A DNA stretch of 12,407 nt from SIG578 sp964508295 (GTDB lineage: Bacteria; Bacillota; Clostridia; Oscillospirales; Ruminococcaceae). A program made the translations under genes and the position numbers. The stretch lies in NCBI GenBank assembly GCA_964508295.1, contig CAZDSQ010000051.1, positions 1 through 12,407 of the forward strand, written 5' to 3'. This document shows positions 5,801 to 12,407 of this stretch, piece after piece. Each line of letters begins with the position of its first letter. Position 1 is the stretch's first letter. The notes beneath the pieces were generated by a model. It was not told the origin of the DNA. It saw nothing but the letters and a program-made list of their open reading frames with translations, and did no database searches.

Positions 5801-7024
5801 TTATTTTACAGACTCCCTGTATTCCTTGGGAGTTTTGCCTACGAATTTTTTAAAGAGTTTTGAAAAATACTGTACGTCCATAATTCCGCAGTGCAATGCA
5901 ACTGTTTGAATTTGAAGTCTTGTTGTGCCGAGTAGATGCATTGCAAGCTGCATTCTTTCAGAAAGAATGTAGTCGGTAATAGTCTTTCCCGTTTCCTTTT
6001 TGAAAACGGTTGAAAGATAACCGGGACTCAAATTCTGCTTTTCTGCGAGAGAATGAAGCGAAAGCTTACTCGATAGGTCGGCGTGTATCGTCGCAACAGC
6101 GCGGCGAACGGGCGTTGAGTAGTTTTTCATAGAGTGCTTTCGCACCAACCTGCAGTAAGAGCGGTACATCTCGGTCATAATTTCCTGCACAGAGGCGGTT
6201 GAGTTAAGCTGTTCTATCCTTATCGCAAAGAATGAGGATATCTCGTCAAGATAAAGCGGGTGAACTCCGCCGCTTTCCGCCGCTTTTCTTAAAAGCGTAT
6301 TCATTATTATACAGTAATTTTTAAGGTCGCGCAAGGGGTCAGCAACACGCCTTTCAAAAGGCATGGAGGCAATCTCCGAAAACAGACTGCCTGCCTTGTG
6401 GTCGTGTCCCTGAGAAACGGCTCGCATAAGCTCGTTCTCAAATGCGTAACGCCGCTCCATAAGCTCCATTGAAAGAAGAACATCGCTCTCGCCGTCTTTA
6501 TCAAGGTTGGTCTCCTTGCGGTAGGGGGATATAATATCTCCGTTTAGGTCAATGAGCGAATAGGACTGGCTGCTGCCCCAAAGGGTCTCGGCAAAGGCAT
6601 CTAGCATTGCAAAAATGTGGCTCGAATCATTTAAAACCGGAATAGAGCCAAAGTAGTTCTCCAAAAGCTTTTGGTTTTGGGGAGAAACGGCGTTCTTTTC
6701 ACCTATCTCAAGCACTTTACGCGAATCAAGCGTTTTTGAAACAAACGGCCCTATAACAAGAATATTTTCCCGCGTTCTCTGCGGGAGAAGCAAAAAGAGA
6801 TAACAGAGCTTAAACGAGGTCGTGAGCTTGTATATGGTTTTTGACTGGACTTTTTCTAAAAATGAGCCTACCGAAAGCTCGAAAAATCTGACCTCGTCAA
6901 ACAGAGTCTTAAACCCGTCGTCATCGCTCTTTTGGGTCTTCTGGTCGCCGCTTACAAAGAATACGGGAACACGGCATTTTTTCAGGGTATCCTGCAGAAA
7001 CTGCAACTCGCTTTCGTAAAACAT
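5801..7024 (-). CDS. AraC-family regulator of the hexuronate locus
   Basis: A 407-residue regulator whose last 100 or so residues (about 306-405) are an AraC-type double helix-turn-helix: LSLHSLAEKQNLSPGYLSTVFKKETG is the first HTH, and the second region ends in YFSKLFKKFVGKTPKEYRES. The long N-terminal part (about 1-300) is not a simple cupin; I recognise no named domain with certainty, and it may be a PAS/GAF-like sensor fold common in clostridial AraC proteins. The start has AAGGAGG 8 nt upstream. It is the first gene of the operon with uxuA and uxuB and divergent from the symporter, so it probably controls both directions and itself in response to a glucuronide or a pathway intermediate (inferred). 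Confidence 0.9.
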   Translation of the reverse strand: MFYESELQFLQDTLKKCRVPVFFVSGDQKTQKSDDDGFKTLFDEVRFFELSVGSFLEKVQSKTIYKLTTSFKLCYLFLLLPQRTRENILVIGPFVSKTLDSRKVLEIGEKNAVSPQNQKLLENYFGSIPVLNDSSHIFAMLDAFAETLWGSSQSYSLIDLNGDIISPYRKETNLDKDGESDVLLSMELMERRYAFENELMRAVSQGHDHKAGSLFSEIASMPFERRVADPLRDLKNYCIIMNTLLRKAAESGGVHPLYLDEISSFFAIRIEQLNSTASVQEIMTEMYRSYCRLVRKHSMKNYSTPVRRAVATIHADLSSKLSLHSLAEKQNLSPGYLSTVFKKETGKTITDYILSERMQLAMHLLGTTRLQIQTVALHCGIMDVQYFSKLFKKFVGKTPKEYRESVK

Positions 7025-7050
7025 CCCGAAAGCCTCCTTCGTACATTGTT

Positions 7051-7068
7051 GAAAATTTATAAATTTTC
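7051..7068. promoter_or_regulatory. Perfect 18-bp palindrome in the regulator leader
   Basis: GAAAATTTATAAATTTTC is a perfect dyad lying between the predicted start site (near 7077) and the ribosome binding site of the AraC-family gene. It could be an operator or an RNA hairpin in the leader. The region is AT-rich, which raises the chance of coincidence. Confidence 0.4.
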
Positions 7069-7077
7069 TTCACCCTA

Positions 7078-7134
7078 AATGGTATTTTATTACATAATTA
7101 TGTAAATTTCAATGGGTAATTTATGACATTAATA
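7078..7134. repeat. Imperfect direct repeat, candidate AraC-family binding sites
   Basis: The stretch AATGG(G)TA-TTTAT-ACAT occurs at 7078-7100 and again at 7111-7134, with 19 of 23 aligned bases identical and one gap, 33-34 bp apart (about three helical turns). AraC-family proteins typically bind direct repeats with helical phasing, so these are the best candidate sites for the neighbouring regulator. Binding is inferred. Confidence 0.35.
7084..7112 (-). promoter_or_regulatory. Promoter of the araC-uxuA-uxuB operon with palindromic spacer
   Basis: On the minus strand, -35 TTGAAA (7107-7112), a 17-nt spacer and -10 TAAAAT (7084-7089). Sixteen of the spacer bases form the perfect palindrome TTACATAATTATGTAA (7090-7105). 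A protein bound there would lie between -35 and -10. The start is predicted near 7077. Confidence 0.55.
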
Positions 7135-7188
7135 AAAATTTTACAAAAACAAATTAAAATATTACTCACGCTTGCAGAAAAAATTATT

Positions 7189-7194
7189 TATAAT
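7189..7194 (+). promoter_or_regulatory. Probable -10 element for the symporter-GH2 transcript
   Basis: A perfect TATAAT at 7189-7194 would start transcription near 7201, 50 nt before the symporter ATG. At a 17-nt distance the -35 position is TCACGC, which is poor; TTGCAG (7172-7177) is only 11 nt away. A good -10 with a missing -35 is typical of activator-dependent promoters and fits control by the divergent AraC-family protein. Confidence 0.45.
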
Positions 7195-7250
7195 GAATTT
7201 ATGAGAAAAAATCCCCTTTAAAAAACAAAATTTAAGGAGAGAAACTACTT

Positions 7251-8708
7251 ATGAAAAAACAGCCTAAACTCGATGAAAACGGACATCGCAAATTCGGCAT
7301 ACGCGATAGCATTGCTTATGCCGCAGGTGACCTCGGATGTAATATGAGTTTTGCGCTTAAGAGTACCATGTCCATCTTCTGGACACAGTTTATGGGTATG
7401 GATCTCTGGTATGCGCTTCTTCTCATCATCGTTCAGGTCTGGGACGCAATCAATGACCCTCTTATCGGCTCTATTATCGATGCTGATAAACACAAGTACA
7501 AGAGAAACAAGTTCCTTACATACATCTGGGCGGGTTCGCTCGGACTTATCGTAGGCGGCGCTTGTTGTTTCCTGCCATTCCCTAACGCTCCTGTGTGGGC
7601 TAAGTTCATAATCTTTATCGCAGGTTATGTTGTCTGGGACGCTTTCTATACCGTCGCAAACGTTCCCTATGGCTCGCTCCTCTCGCTCATTTCCAACGAT
7701 GTTAAGGACAGAGCATCGCTCTCGGCTTGGCGCTCGGTTGGCTCGATCTTCGGAAATATGCTTCCTATGGTAATCCTTCCCTTCATTATTTATGATGAGA
7801 ATGACAACCTTATCGGCGAAAGAGTTTTCATCGCTGCTCTCATTATGGGTGCTCTCGGATTTATCTGCTTCCAGTTTATGATAAGAAATACCGAGATCCG
7901 CGTTGAGCAGGATGCTGAACTCAAGGAAGACGCTCCTAAGTTTAATGTTTTCAAGGCCTTCGGCAACTTTATGAAAAACCGTCCCGCAGTCGGCGCAACC
8001 GTTGCCGCTATGGGTATGTTCATCGGTATGCAGGGTGCCGCAACTGCTGTTACCGTTGTATTCCAGTCTTACTATAACAACGTTAAGATTTCGGGTATCG
8101 TTCAACTCTTTGCTATGATCCCCATTGTAGCATTTACCCCGCTCGCAAGAAAATGCGTTGCCAAGTTCGGCAAAAAAGAACTTGCGACCTTTGGTTCAAT
8201 CGTTTCTATAGTAGCAGGTCTCGGACTTTTTGTTATCACTCCTGACAACACAAGCCTTGATCTTATCATCTATATTCTTTGCCAGCTCGCTTACAGCCTC
8301 GGTCTTGGCATTTACTCCACAGTTTCCTGGGCTATGATGGGCGACGCTATCGATTACAACGAGTGGAAAACAGGCAAGCGCGAGGAAGGAACCGTTTACT
8401 CGCTTCACTCCTTCTTCCGTAAACTCGCTCAGGGTATCGGACCCTCGCTTGTTCTTATCATAATGGTTGCATTCGGCTATGTTGGTGAAAATGAAGGCAA
8501 TCAGGTTTGGGAAGTTGCGGTCAATATGAGATATATCGTTGCCTGCACCTATATGTTCTCTGCAATTCTCCAGTTTATTGGACTCGGTCTTATTTACAAC
8601 CTCGATAAAAAGACTCTCGCACAGATGAACAAGGACCTCGGCAGAAATGTTGAAGCCGACGACCTTTTAACCTATACCACAGCAGAGGACGCTGACAATT
8701 TAGTATAA
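7251..8708 (+). CDS. GPH-family glycoside/hexuronide:cation symporter
   Basis: A 485-residue integral membrane transporter of the glycoside-pentoside-hexuronide:cation symporter family (MelB/UidB type, about 12 helices). Hallmarks are the helix-2 cation-site motif VWDAINDPLIG with D65 and D69-P70, and the GDAIDYNEWKTGKREEGTVYS motif from residue 364 in the loop after helix 10. It is predicted to import a beta-glucuronide or related hexuronide with Na+ or H+. The substrate is inferred from the downstream GH2 gene and the divergent uxuA-uxuB operon. The start has AAGGAG (7234-7239) 11 nt upstream, slightly long spacing. It forms an apparent two-gene unit with the GH2 gene, separated by a hairpin. 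Confidence 0.93.
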   Translation: MKKQPKLDENGHRKFGIRDSIAYAAGDLGCNMSFALKSTMSIFWTQFMGMDLWYALLLIIVQVWDAINDPLIGSIIDADKHKYKRNKFLTYIWAGSLGLIVGGACCFLPFPNAPVWAKFIIFIAGYVVWDAFYTVANVPYGSLLSLISNDVKDRASLSAWRSVGSIFGNMLPMVILPFIIYDENDNLIGERVFIAALIMGALGFICFQFMIRNTEIRVEQDAELKEDAPKFNVFKAFGNFMKNRPAVGATVAAMGMFIGMQGAATAVTVVFQSYYNNVKISGIVQLFAMIPIVAFTPLARKCVAKFGKKELATFGSIVSIVAGLGLFVITPDNTSLDLIIYILCQLAYSLGLGIYSTVSWAMMGDAIDYNEWKTGKREEGTVYSLHSFFRKLAQGIGPSLVLIIMVAFGYVGENEGNQVWEVAVNMRYIVACTYMFSAILQFIGLGLIYNLDKKTLAQMNKDLGRNVEADDLLTYTTAEDADNLV

Positions 8709-8715
8709 TTTTTGG

Positions 8716-8750
8716 GGTGTCCGACGTAAATGCGTCGGGCACCGCTTTTT
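8716..8750 (+). terminator. Internal hairpin with T-run between symporter and GH2 genes
   Basis: GGTGTCCGACG (8716-8726) and CGTCGGGCACC (8733-8743) pair over 11 bp with one G-U, loop TAAATG, followed by GC and five T. It starts 7 nt after the symporter stop and ends right before the AAAGGAG ribosome site of the GH2 gene. It may be a partial terminator, or an mRNA stabilising structure that sets different levels for the two genes. I see no separate promoter for the GH2 gene. Confidence 0.65.
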
Positions 8751-8763
8751 AAAGGAGAAAACT

Positions 8764-11022
8764 ATGAGAAACATTGTAAACTTAAACGCTGATTGGCTTT
8801 TTACAAAAGAGGTCGTTGACCTTCCTGCCGCTCTGCCTGAGGGCTGGGAAAAGGTAAATGTACCGCACTGCTGGAACGCTAAAGACGGTCAGGACGGCGG
8901 AAACGATTATCATAGAGGCACCTGCCTTTATGCAAAGGCTTTAAAGAAGGCAGACCTTCCCGTAAGCGACCTTTATTTCCTTGAAATTCAAGGAGCAAAC
9001 TCCTCTGCAAAGGTTTATCTTAACGGAAAAGAGCTCGCTGAGCACCACGGCGGCTATTCTACTTGGAGAGTAGACTTAACACCCGCGCTCGAGGACGAAA
9101 ACCTGCTCGTTATCTCGGTTGACAACAGCGCAAACGAGACTGTTTATCCTCAGATGGCAGACTTCACCTTCTACGGCGGCCTTTACAGAGATGTAAATCT
9201 CATCTGCACAAATAATTCCCACTTTGATCTTGAATATTACGGCGCACCCGGCCTTAAAATCACCCCTACCGTTGAGGGAAAAGATGCAAAGGTCGAGGTT
9301 GAGGTTTATGTAAAGAACCTTAAGGAAGGTCAGAAGCTCGTATTTACTATCTATGATAAGGAAGAAAACGAGCTTCAAAAAATCGAAGGCACCGATAGTG
9401 TTGTTACCTTTGACCTCCCCAACGTTCACCTTTGGCACGGCAGACGCGACCCTTATCTTTACTGCTGTGAGGCAGAGATAGTAGAGGGCGACGAGGTTGT
9501 CGATAACGTTTGCAGCCGCTTTGGTTGCCGCAGCTTTGAGATAGATGCCGAGCGCGGCTTTATCTTAAACGGCGAGGAGTATGCCCTGCGCGGCGTTTCT
9601 CGCCATCAGGACAGGTGGGGAGTAGGTAATGCACTTACCCATGAGCATCACGATGAGGATATCGACCTTATCTGCGAGGTCGGCGCCACCACCATTCGTC
9701 TTGCTCACTATCAGCACGATCAGTATTTCTATGACCTCTGTGACGAGCGCGGTCTTGTTATCTGGGCTGAAATTCCTTACATTTCAAAGCATATGCCCAC
9801 AGGCAGAGAGAACACCATCTCTCAGATGAAGGAGCTTATCTCCCAGAACTACAACCACCCCTCGATCGTTGTTTGGGGACTTTCCAACGAGATTTCCATC
9901 GGCGGCTCTGATAATGACCTTCTTGAAAATCACCGCATCTTAAACGATCTCTGTCACGAGATGGACAAAACAAGAAAGACAACCATCGCAGCAGTTTCGA
10001 TGTGCAAGATGGACGATCCCTATCTTGAGATTCCCGACGTTGTTTCCTACAACCACTATTTCGGCTGGTACGGCGGCGACACATCTATGAACGGACCATG
10101 GTTTGACAAGTTCCACGCTATGCACCCCTCTATTCCCATCGGCTGCTCTGAGTACGGCTGTGAGGCGCTTAATTGGCACACCTCCGATCCCCGTCAGGGC
10201 GACTACACCGAGGAATATCAGGCATACTACCACGAGGAGCTCATAAAGCAGCTCTTTACCCGCAAATATATGTGGGCAACTCACGTTTGGAATATGTTTG
10301 ACTTCGGCGCCGACGCAAGAAATGAGGGTGGCGAGGACGGACAGAACCATAAGGGTCTTGTAACCTTTGACAGAAAGTATAAGAAGGACTCCTTCTATGC
10401 CTACAAGGCTTGGCTTTCCGACGAGCCGTTCGTTCACATCTGCTCAAAGCGTTACGTTGACAGAGTTGAGGACACCACAAAGGTTACTGTTTATTCAAAT
10501 CTTCCCGAGGTTGAGCTTTTTGCAAATGGTGTTTCGGTCGGCAAAAAGACCGCTGAGGATCACTTCTTCTATTTCGACGTAAAGAACGAGGGAGAAACTA
10601 CCCTTACCGCCAAAGCGGGCGACTGCACAGATGAGAGCAATATCCGCAAAGTAGATGAGTTTAACGAGGAGTATCGCCTTAAAGAAAAGGGCGCTATCCT
10701 TAACTGGTTTGATATTGACGCTCCCGAGGGCAGACTTTCGCTTAACGACAAGATGAGCGACATTATCTCTACTTTCAGAGGAAAGCTCCTCTTTGCAAAG
10801 CTTATGGGCAAAATGCTCGGCGGCGGCAAAAAGGGCGAAAAGAAAAAGGCCGCAGGCTTTGAGGTAACCCCCGAGATGATGGCTATGATGGGCGGCTTTA
10901 CCGCACTTCGTCTCTTTACCCTTGCAGGCGGAATGATGGACGTTAAGTTCACCAAAGAGCAGCTTCTCGATATCAACAAGAAGCTCAACAAAATCAGAAA
11001 ACCCAAGAATAAGAAGAAATAA
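8764..11022 (+). CDS. Glycoside hydrolase family 2, probable beta-glucuronidase, C-terminally extended
   Basis: A 752-residue GH2 enzyme with no signal peptide, so it acts in the cytoplasm on imported glycosides. Domain order: sugar-binding jelly roll (about 1-150), immunoglobulin-like domain (about 165-260), TIM barrel (about 262-555), a second Ig-like domain (about 560-625), then an extra tail. The acid/base is N375-E376 in WGLSNEIS and the nucleophile E463 in CSEYG; W509 and NHK (528-530) match the Trp and N-x-K positions that contact the glucuronate carboxylate in beta-glucuronidases. Some GH2 beta-galactosidases also carry NxKG, so the uxuAB context is needed for the call. Residues 636-752 are unusual: a Met- and Lys-rich segment with a GGGKKGEKKK linker and a basic end. 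The start has AAAGGAG upstream. Alternative: beta-galactosidase. Confidence 0.85.
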   Translation: MRNIVNLNADWLFTKEVVDLPAALPEGWEKVNVPHCWNAKDGQDGGNDYHRGTCLYAKALKKADLPVSDLYFLEIQGANSSAKVYLNGKELAEHHGGYSTWRVDLTPALEDENLLVISVDNSANETVYPQMADFTFYGGLYRDVNLICTNNSHFDLEYYGAPGLKITPTVEGKDAKVEVEVYVKNLKEGQKLVFTIYDKEENELQKIEGTDSVVTFDLPNVHLWHGRRDPYLYCCEAEIVEGDEVVDNVCSRFGCRSFEIDAERGFILNGEEYALRGVSRHQDRWGVGNALTHEHHDEDIDLICEVGATTIRLAHYQHDQYFYDLCDERGLVIWAEIPYISKHMPTGRENTISQMKELISQNYNHPSIVVWGLSNEISIGGSDNDLLENHRILNDLCHEMDKTRKTTIAAVSMCKMDDPYLEIPDVVSYNHYFGWYGGDTSMNGPWFDKFHAMHPSIPIGCSEYGCEALNWHTSDPRQGDYTEEYQAYYHEELIKQLFTRKYMWATHVWNMFDFGADARNEGGEDGQNHKGLVTFDRKYKKDSFYAYKAWLSDEPFVHICSKRYVDRVEDTTKVTVYSNLPEVELFANGVSVGKKTAEDHFFYFDVKNEGETTLTAKAGDCTDESNIRKVDEFNEEYRLKEKGAILNWFDIDAPEGRLSLNDKMSDIISTFRGKLLFAKLMGKMLGGGKKGEKKKAAGFEVTPEMMAMMGGFTALRLFTLAGGMMDVKFTKEQLLDINKKLNKIRKPKNKKK

Positions 11023-11029
11023 ACAAAGT

Positions 11030-11055
11030 AAAAGAGCAGGCGAGCCTGCTCTTTT
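11030..11055 (+). terminator. Intrinsic terminator of the symporter-GH2 unit
   Basis: AAAAGAGCAGG, loop CGAG, then CCTGCTCTTTT: a perfect 11-bp inverted repeat (GC core GAGCAGG) beginning 8 nt after the GH2 stop. The A and T flanks make it partly symmetric. Confidence 0.9.
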
Positions 11056-11148
11056 CTGCTTTGATGTAATAAGTAAGAGATAGTAACGAATAAGTATAGT
11101 AGCTTTTGCTGATGCAAAACCATTCATTTAAAATCACCCTTGATTTTA

Positions 11149-11318
11149 TATTGTATGGGCGGATGCTCCCGCCGCTACTATTTGTAATGGGTGACGATAT
11201 TATAAACGGAACAATAAGCTCAAATTCGCAAAATAGTTGACCGCAGCACTCAACCATCTGAATGCTGTGGTTATGTATTTTAAGATTACCTGCGGGAGCA
11301 AGCCCCTGCCCCACGATA
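11149..11318. repeat. Degraded inverted-repeat element (MITE-like)
   Basis: About 170 nt with imperfect inverted ends: the left end TATTGTATGGGCGG...GCTCCCGC (11149-11172) matches the complement of the right end GCGGGAGC...TGCCCCACGATA (11292-11318). In the middle, CCGCAGCA (11241-11248) and TGCTGTGG (11263-11270) form a hairpin. No coding sequence is apparent. The GGGC/GCTCCCGC/CCCCAC style resembles the repeat at 1651-1720. Together with the terminator this fills the 315-nt gap after the GH2 gene; the rest of the gap (11056-11148) is AT-rich and shows nothing I can assign. Confidence 0.5.
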
Positions 11319-11337
11319 TGAGCGTTAGAAAAGTCTT

Positions 11338-12174
11338 TTAGAAATCAATTTTTGAAAGGCTTTTTCTGGGCGGCTCGTTCATTATCTTTGAATAGGCTCT
11401 GTAAAATGCCGAGTAATCATTAAAGCCTGCCTTCTCGCAAGCTTCTGAAAGTGACGCGCCTTTTGAGTAAAGCTCGCGTACCAGAACGACCCTCTTATAT
11501 GAGATATATTTATTTATTGTAATTCCCGTGCTTTTCTTAAACACCCTGCAAAGATACTGCTTTGTCAAAAAGAATTTTGCAGCAAGGTCATCGAGGGTAA
11601 GTCTTTTGGTGAGGTTATTGTTTATGTATTCTATGATTTGCCTGGCGTTCTTTTGCTGGTAGGTTGCTTTGCCGTTTTTTGCGCTCTGCCGATCTATGTT
11701 ATAAAGCAGCTCGATAATAACGCTTTTTACTACCGGCAGGCAAACAGGAGCCTGACACGCGTATCCGTCAAGCCTTTTGAAAATATCGCTGATGCCGCTT
11801 TCCACAACCGTTTCGGCAGGGATAACGTTACCTATTCCCATTGCGCGATTGAAAACCATGTGAGTAAAATCATCGCAGTCGTTTTTGATAAAGAAGTCAA
11901 GGTCAAGCATCAGTAAAATATAGTCGCACTCGCAGCCGTCTTTAACGATACTGTGGTGAAGCTCGTTGTTGCTGACAAGCACGACATCGTTAGGCTTTAT
12001 GTGAAGGCAGTTTCCCTCGATTATGTAATCGAGCTCGCCTGAAAGAAGCGTAAAGACCGAAAACAAGTCCTTGTCTATGTGCGATCCCGACCTGATTGCC
12101 GCCCTCTCAACGCTGTGGACATAGGAGAAGCTGTATTCCCGACTTACACATTCGCAACCTGAAAATCCGCTCAT
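11338..12174 (-). CDS. AraC-family regulator with cupin-like N-terminal domain
   Basis: A 278-residue regulator. The N-terminal half looks like an AraC-type cupin ligand pocket (about residues 25-90: a DLFSVFTLLSGELDYIIEG strand pattern, then IKPNDVVLVSNNELHHSI). The C-terminal 100 residues are the double helix-turn-helix: LTLDDLAAKFFLTKQYLCRVFKKSTG is the first HTH, and the second region runs through EACEKAGFNDYSAFYRAYSKIMNEPP. The start is ATG at 12174: GGAGG (12181-12185) is 6 nt upstream, and the in-frame GTG at 12198 coincides with the predicted transcription start. It is convergent with the GH2 gene and transcribed alone, so its target is unknown; a sugar-responsive role is typical of such proteins. 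Confidence 0.9.
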   Translation of the reverse strand: MSGFSGCECVSREYSFSYVHSVERAAIRSGSHIDKDLFSVFTLLSGELDYIIEGNCLHIKPNDVVLVSNNELHHSIVKDGCECDYILLMLDLDFFIKNDCDDFTHMVFNRAMGIGNVIPAETVVESGISDIFKRLDGYACQAPVCLPVVKSVIIELLYNIDRQSAKNGKATYQQKNARQIIEYINNNLTKRLTLDDLAAKFFLTKQYLCRVFKKSTGITINKYISYKRVVLVRELYSKGASLSEACEKAGFNDYSAFYRAYSKIMNEPPRKSLSKIDF

Positions 12175-12204
12175 ACCCCGCCTCCATTCTTTTTGCACAC
12201 CACA

Positions 12205-12233
12205 ATTATACCCCCACTGCCCCGAGATGTAAA
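12205..12233 (-). promoter_or_regulatory. Promoter of the cupin AraC-family gene
   Basis: On the minus strand, -35 TTTACA (12228-12233), a 17-nt GC-rich spacer and a perfect -10 TATAAT (12205-12210). The start falls near 12198, giving a short leader of about 24 nt that contains the GGAGG site. Confidence 0.7.
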
Positions 12234-12288
12234 GAGAAAGGTTTTGCGGAGCTCAAGAAATTCTTAAGAGTTTTTTGCCGATAAACCC

Positions 12289-12317
12289 TTGACAATACAA
12301 ATTAACTGTGATAATAT
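12289..12317 (+). promoter_or_regulatory. Promoter of the tRNA-Arg gene
   Basis: Perfect -35 TTGACA (12289-12294), 17-nt spacer and -10 TAATAT (12312-12317). The start is near 12324, about 24 nt before the mature tRNA. A 13-nt dyad CACTTT-T-AAAGTG (12325-12337) lies in the short leader. Confidence 0.75.
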
Positions 12318-12347
12318 AATTAGGCACTTTTAAAGTGTAAGGTTTGT

Positions 12348-12407
12348 GCGCTGTTAGCTCAGCTGGATAGAGTGTTTGGCTACGAACCAAAAGGTCGGGG
12401 GTTCGAG
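12348..12407 (+). tRNA. tRNA-Arg (anticodon ACG), 3' end cut by window edge
   Basis: Acceptor strand GCGCTGT, T8-A9, a D-arm beginning GCTCAGCTGGATAGAG, an anticodon arm TTTGG-CTACGAA-CCAAA with anticodon ACG (read as ICG), a variable region AGGTC and the T-arm start GGGGGTTCGAG are all visible. The layout matches the common bacterial tRNA-Arg(ACG). The 3' half of the T-stem and the acceptor strand lie outside the window. Confidence 0.93.

Noticed and set aside
7025..7250. Catabolite repression (cre) site in the divergent control region
   Set aside because: No good match to the TGNNANCGNNNNCA pattern was found by eye; the region is almost free of CG steps.
7245..8105. 286-residue open frame antisense to the symporter
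   Set aside because: It mirrors the codons of a clearly recognised GPH transporter, has no family features and starts inside that gene.
10495..11127. Antisense open frames over the GH2 3' end
   Set aside because: They are low-complexity shadows of the Lys/Met-rich coding strand, without ribosome sites or recognisable motifs.
12175..12198. GTG start of the cupin AraC-family gene
   Set aside because: It falls on the predicted transcription start, and the GGAGG site points to the ATG at 12174.
12251..12280. Terminator before the tRNA promoter (CTCAAGAAATTCTTAAGAG then T-run)
   Set aside because: The inverted repeat leaves too small a loop and is A/T rich, and no plus-strand gene precedes it.
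1..12407. CRISPR array, prophage, insertion sequence transposase or defence system
   Set aside because: No regularly spaced repeats, transposase, integrase or recognisable defence genes are present; all larger genes are assigned to housekeeping, regulation or sugar metabolism.

Overview
The window looks like a chromosomal piece of a mid-GC, Gram-positive gut-type clostridium, probably of the Oscillospiraceae/Ruminococcaceae sort. The reasons are strong GGAGG ribosome binding sites, sigma-A style promoters with exact 17-nt spacers, a glycine riboswitch, intrinsic terminators after most units, a GPH transporter plus GH2 glycosidase plus uxuAB gene set, and GC-rich palindromic intergenic repeats. 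The taxon is inferred from style and gene content only.

Left part (1-3560): a glycine riboswitch on the minus strand runs off the left edge, and its promoter lies back to back with that of serS (seryl-tRNA synthetase, GTG start at 275). serS ends at an intrinsic terminator. A small palindromic repeat then abuts the stop of a LysR-type regulator (minus), which is divergent from an mgtC/sapB-family membrane protein gene (plus). The lysR and mgtC promoters share -10 bases, and a T-N11-A dyad covers the mgtC -35. The serS and mgtC terminators are a perfect 29-bp inverted repeat of each other and bracket the lysR-mgtC pair.

Middle part (3558-11055): a hexuronide/glucuronide utilisation locus. A tight minus-strand operon holds an AraC-family regulator, mannonate dehydratase (uxuA), an SDR-type fructuronate reductase (uxuB) and a small TIGR04076-like protein, with gaps of 16, 15 and 1 nt. 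Facing the other way are a GPH-family sugar:cation symporter and a 752-residue GH2 enzyme without a signal peptide. The GH2 enzyme has the N-x-K motif of beta-glucuronidases and an unusual lysine- and methionine-rich C-terminal extension. Inferred flow: the symporter imports glucuronides, the GH2 enzyme releases glucuronate in the cytoplasm, an isomerase not in this window makes fructuronate, UxuB reduces it to mannonate and UxuA dehydrates that to 2-keto-3-deoxygluconate. The AT-rich 226-nt divergent control region holds two perfect palindromes and a direct repeat around a good promoter for the regulator.

Right part (11056-12407): a degraded inverted-repeat element, a second AraC-family regulator with a cupin-like N-terminus (minus) and its promoter, then the promoter and first 60 nt of a tRNA-Arg(ACG) gene cut by the right edge.
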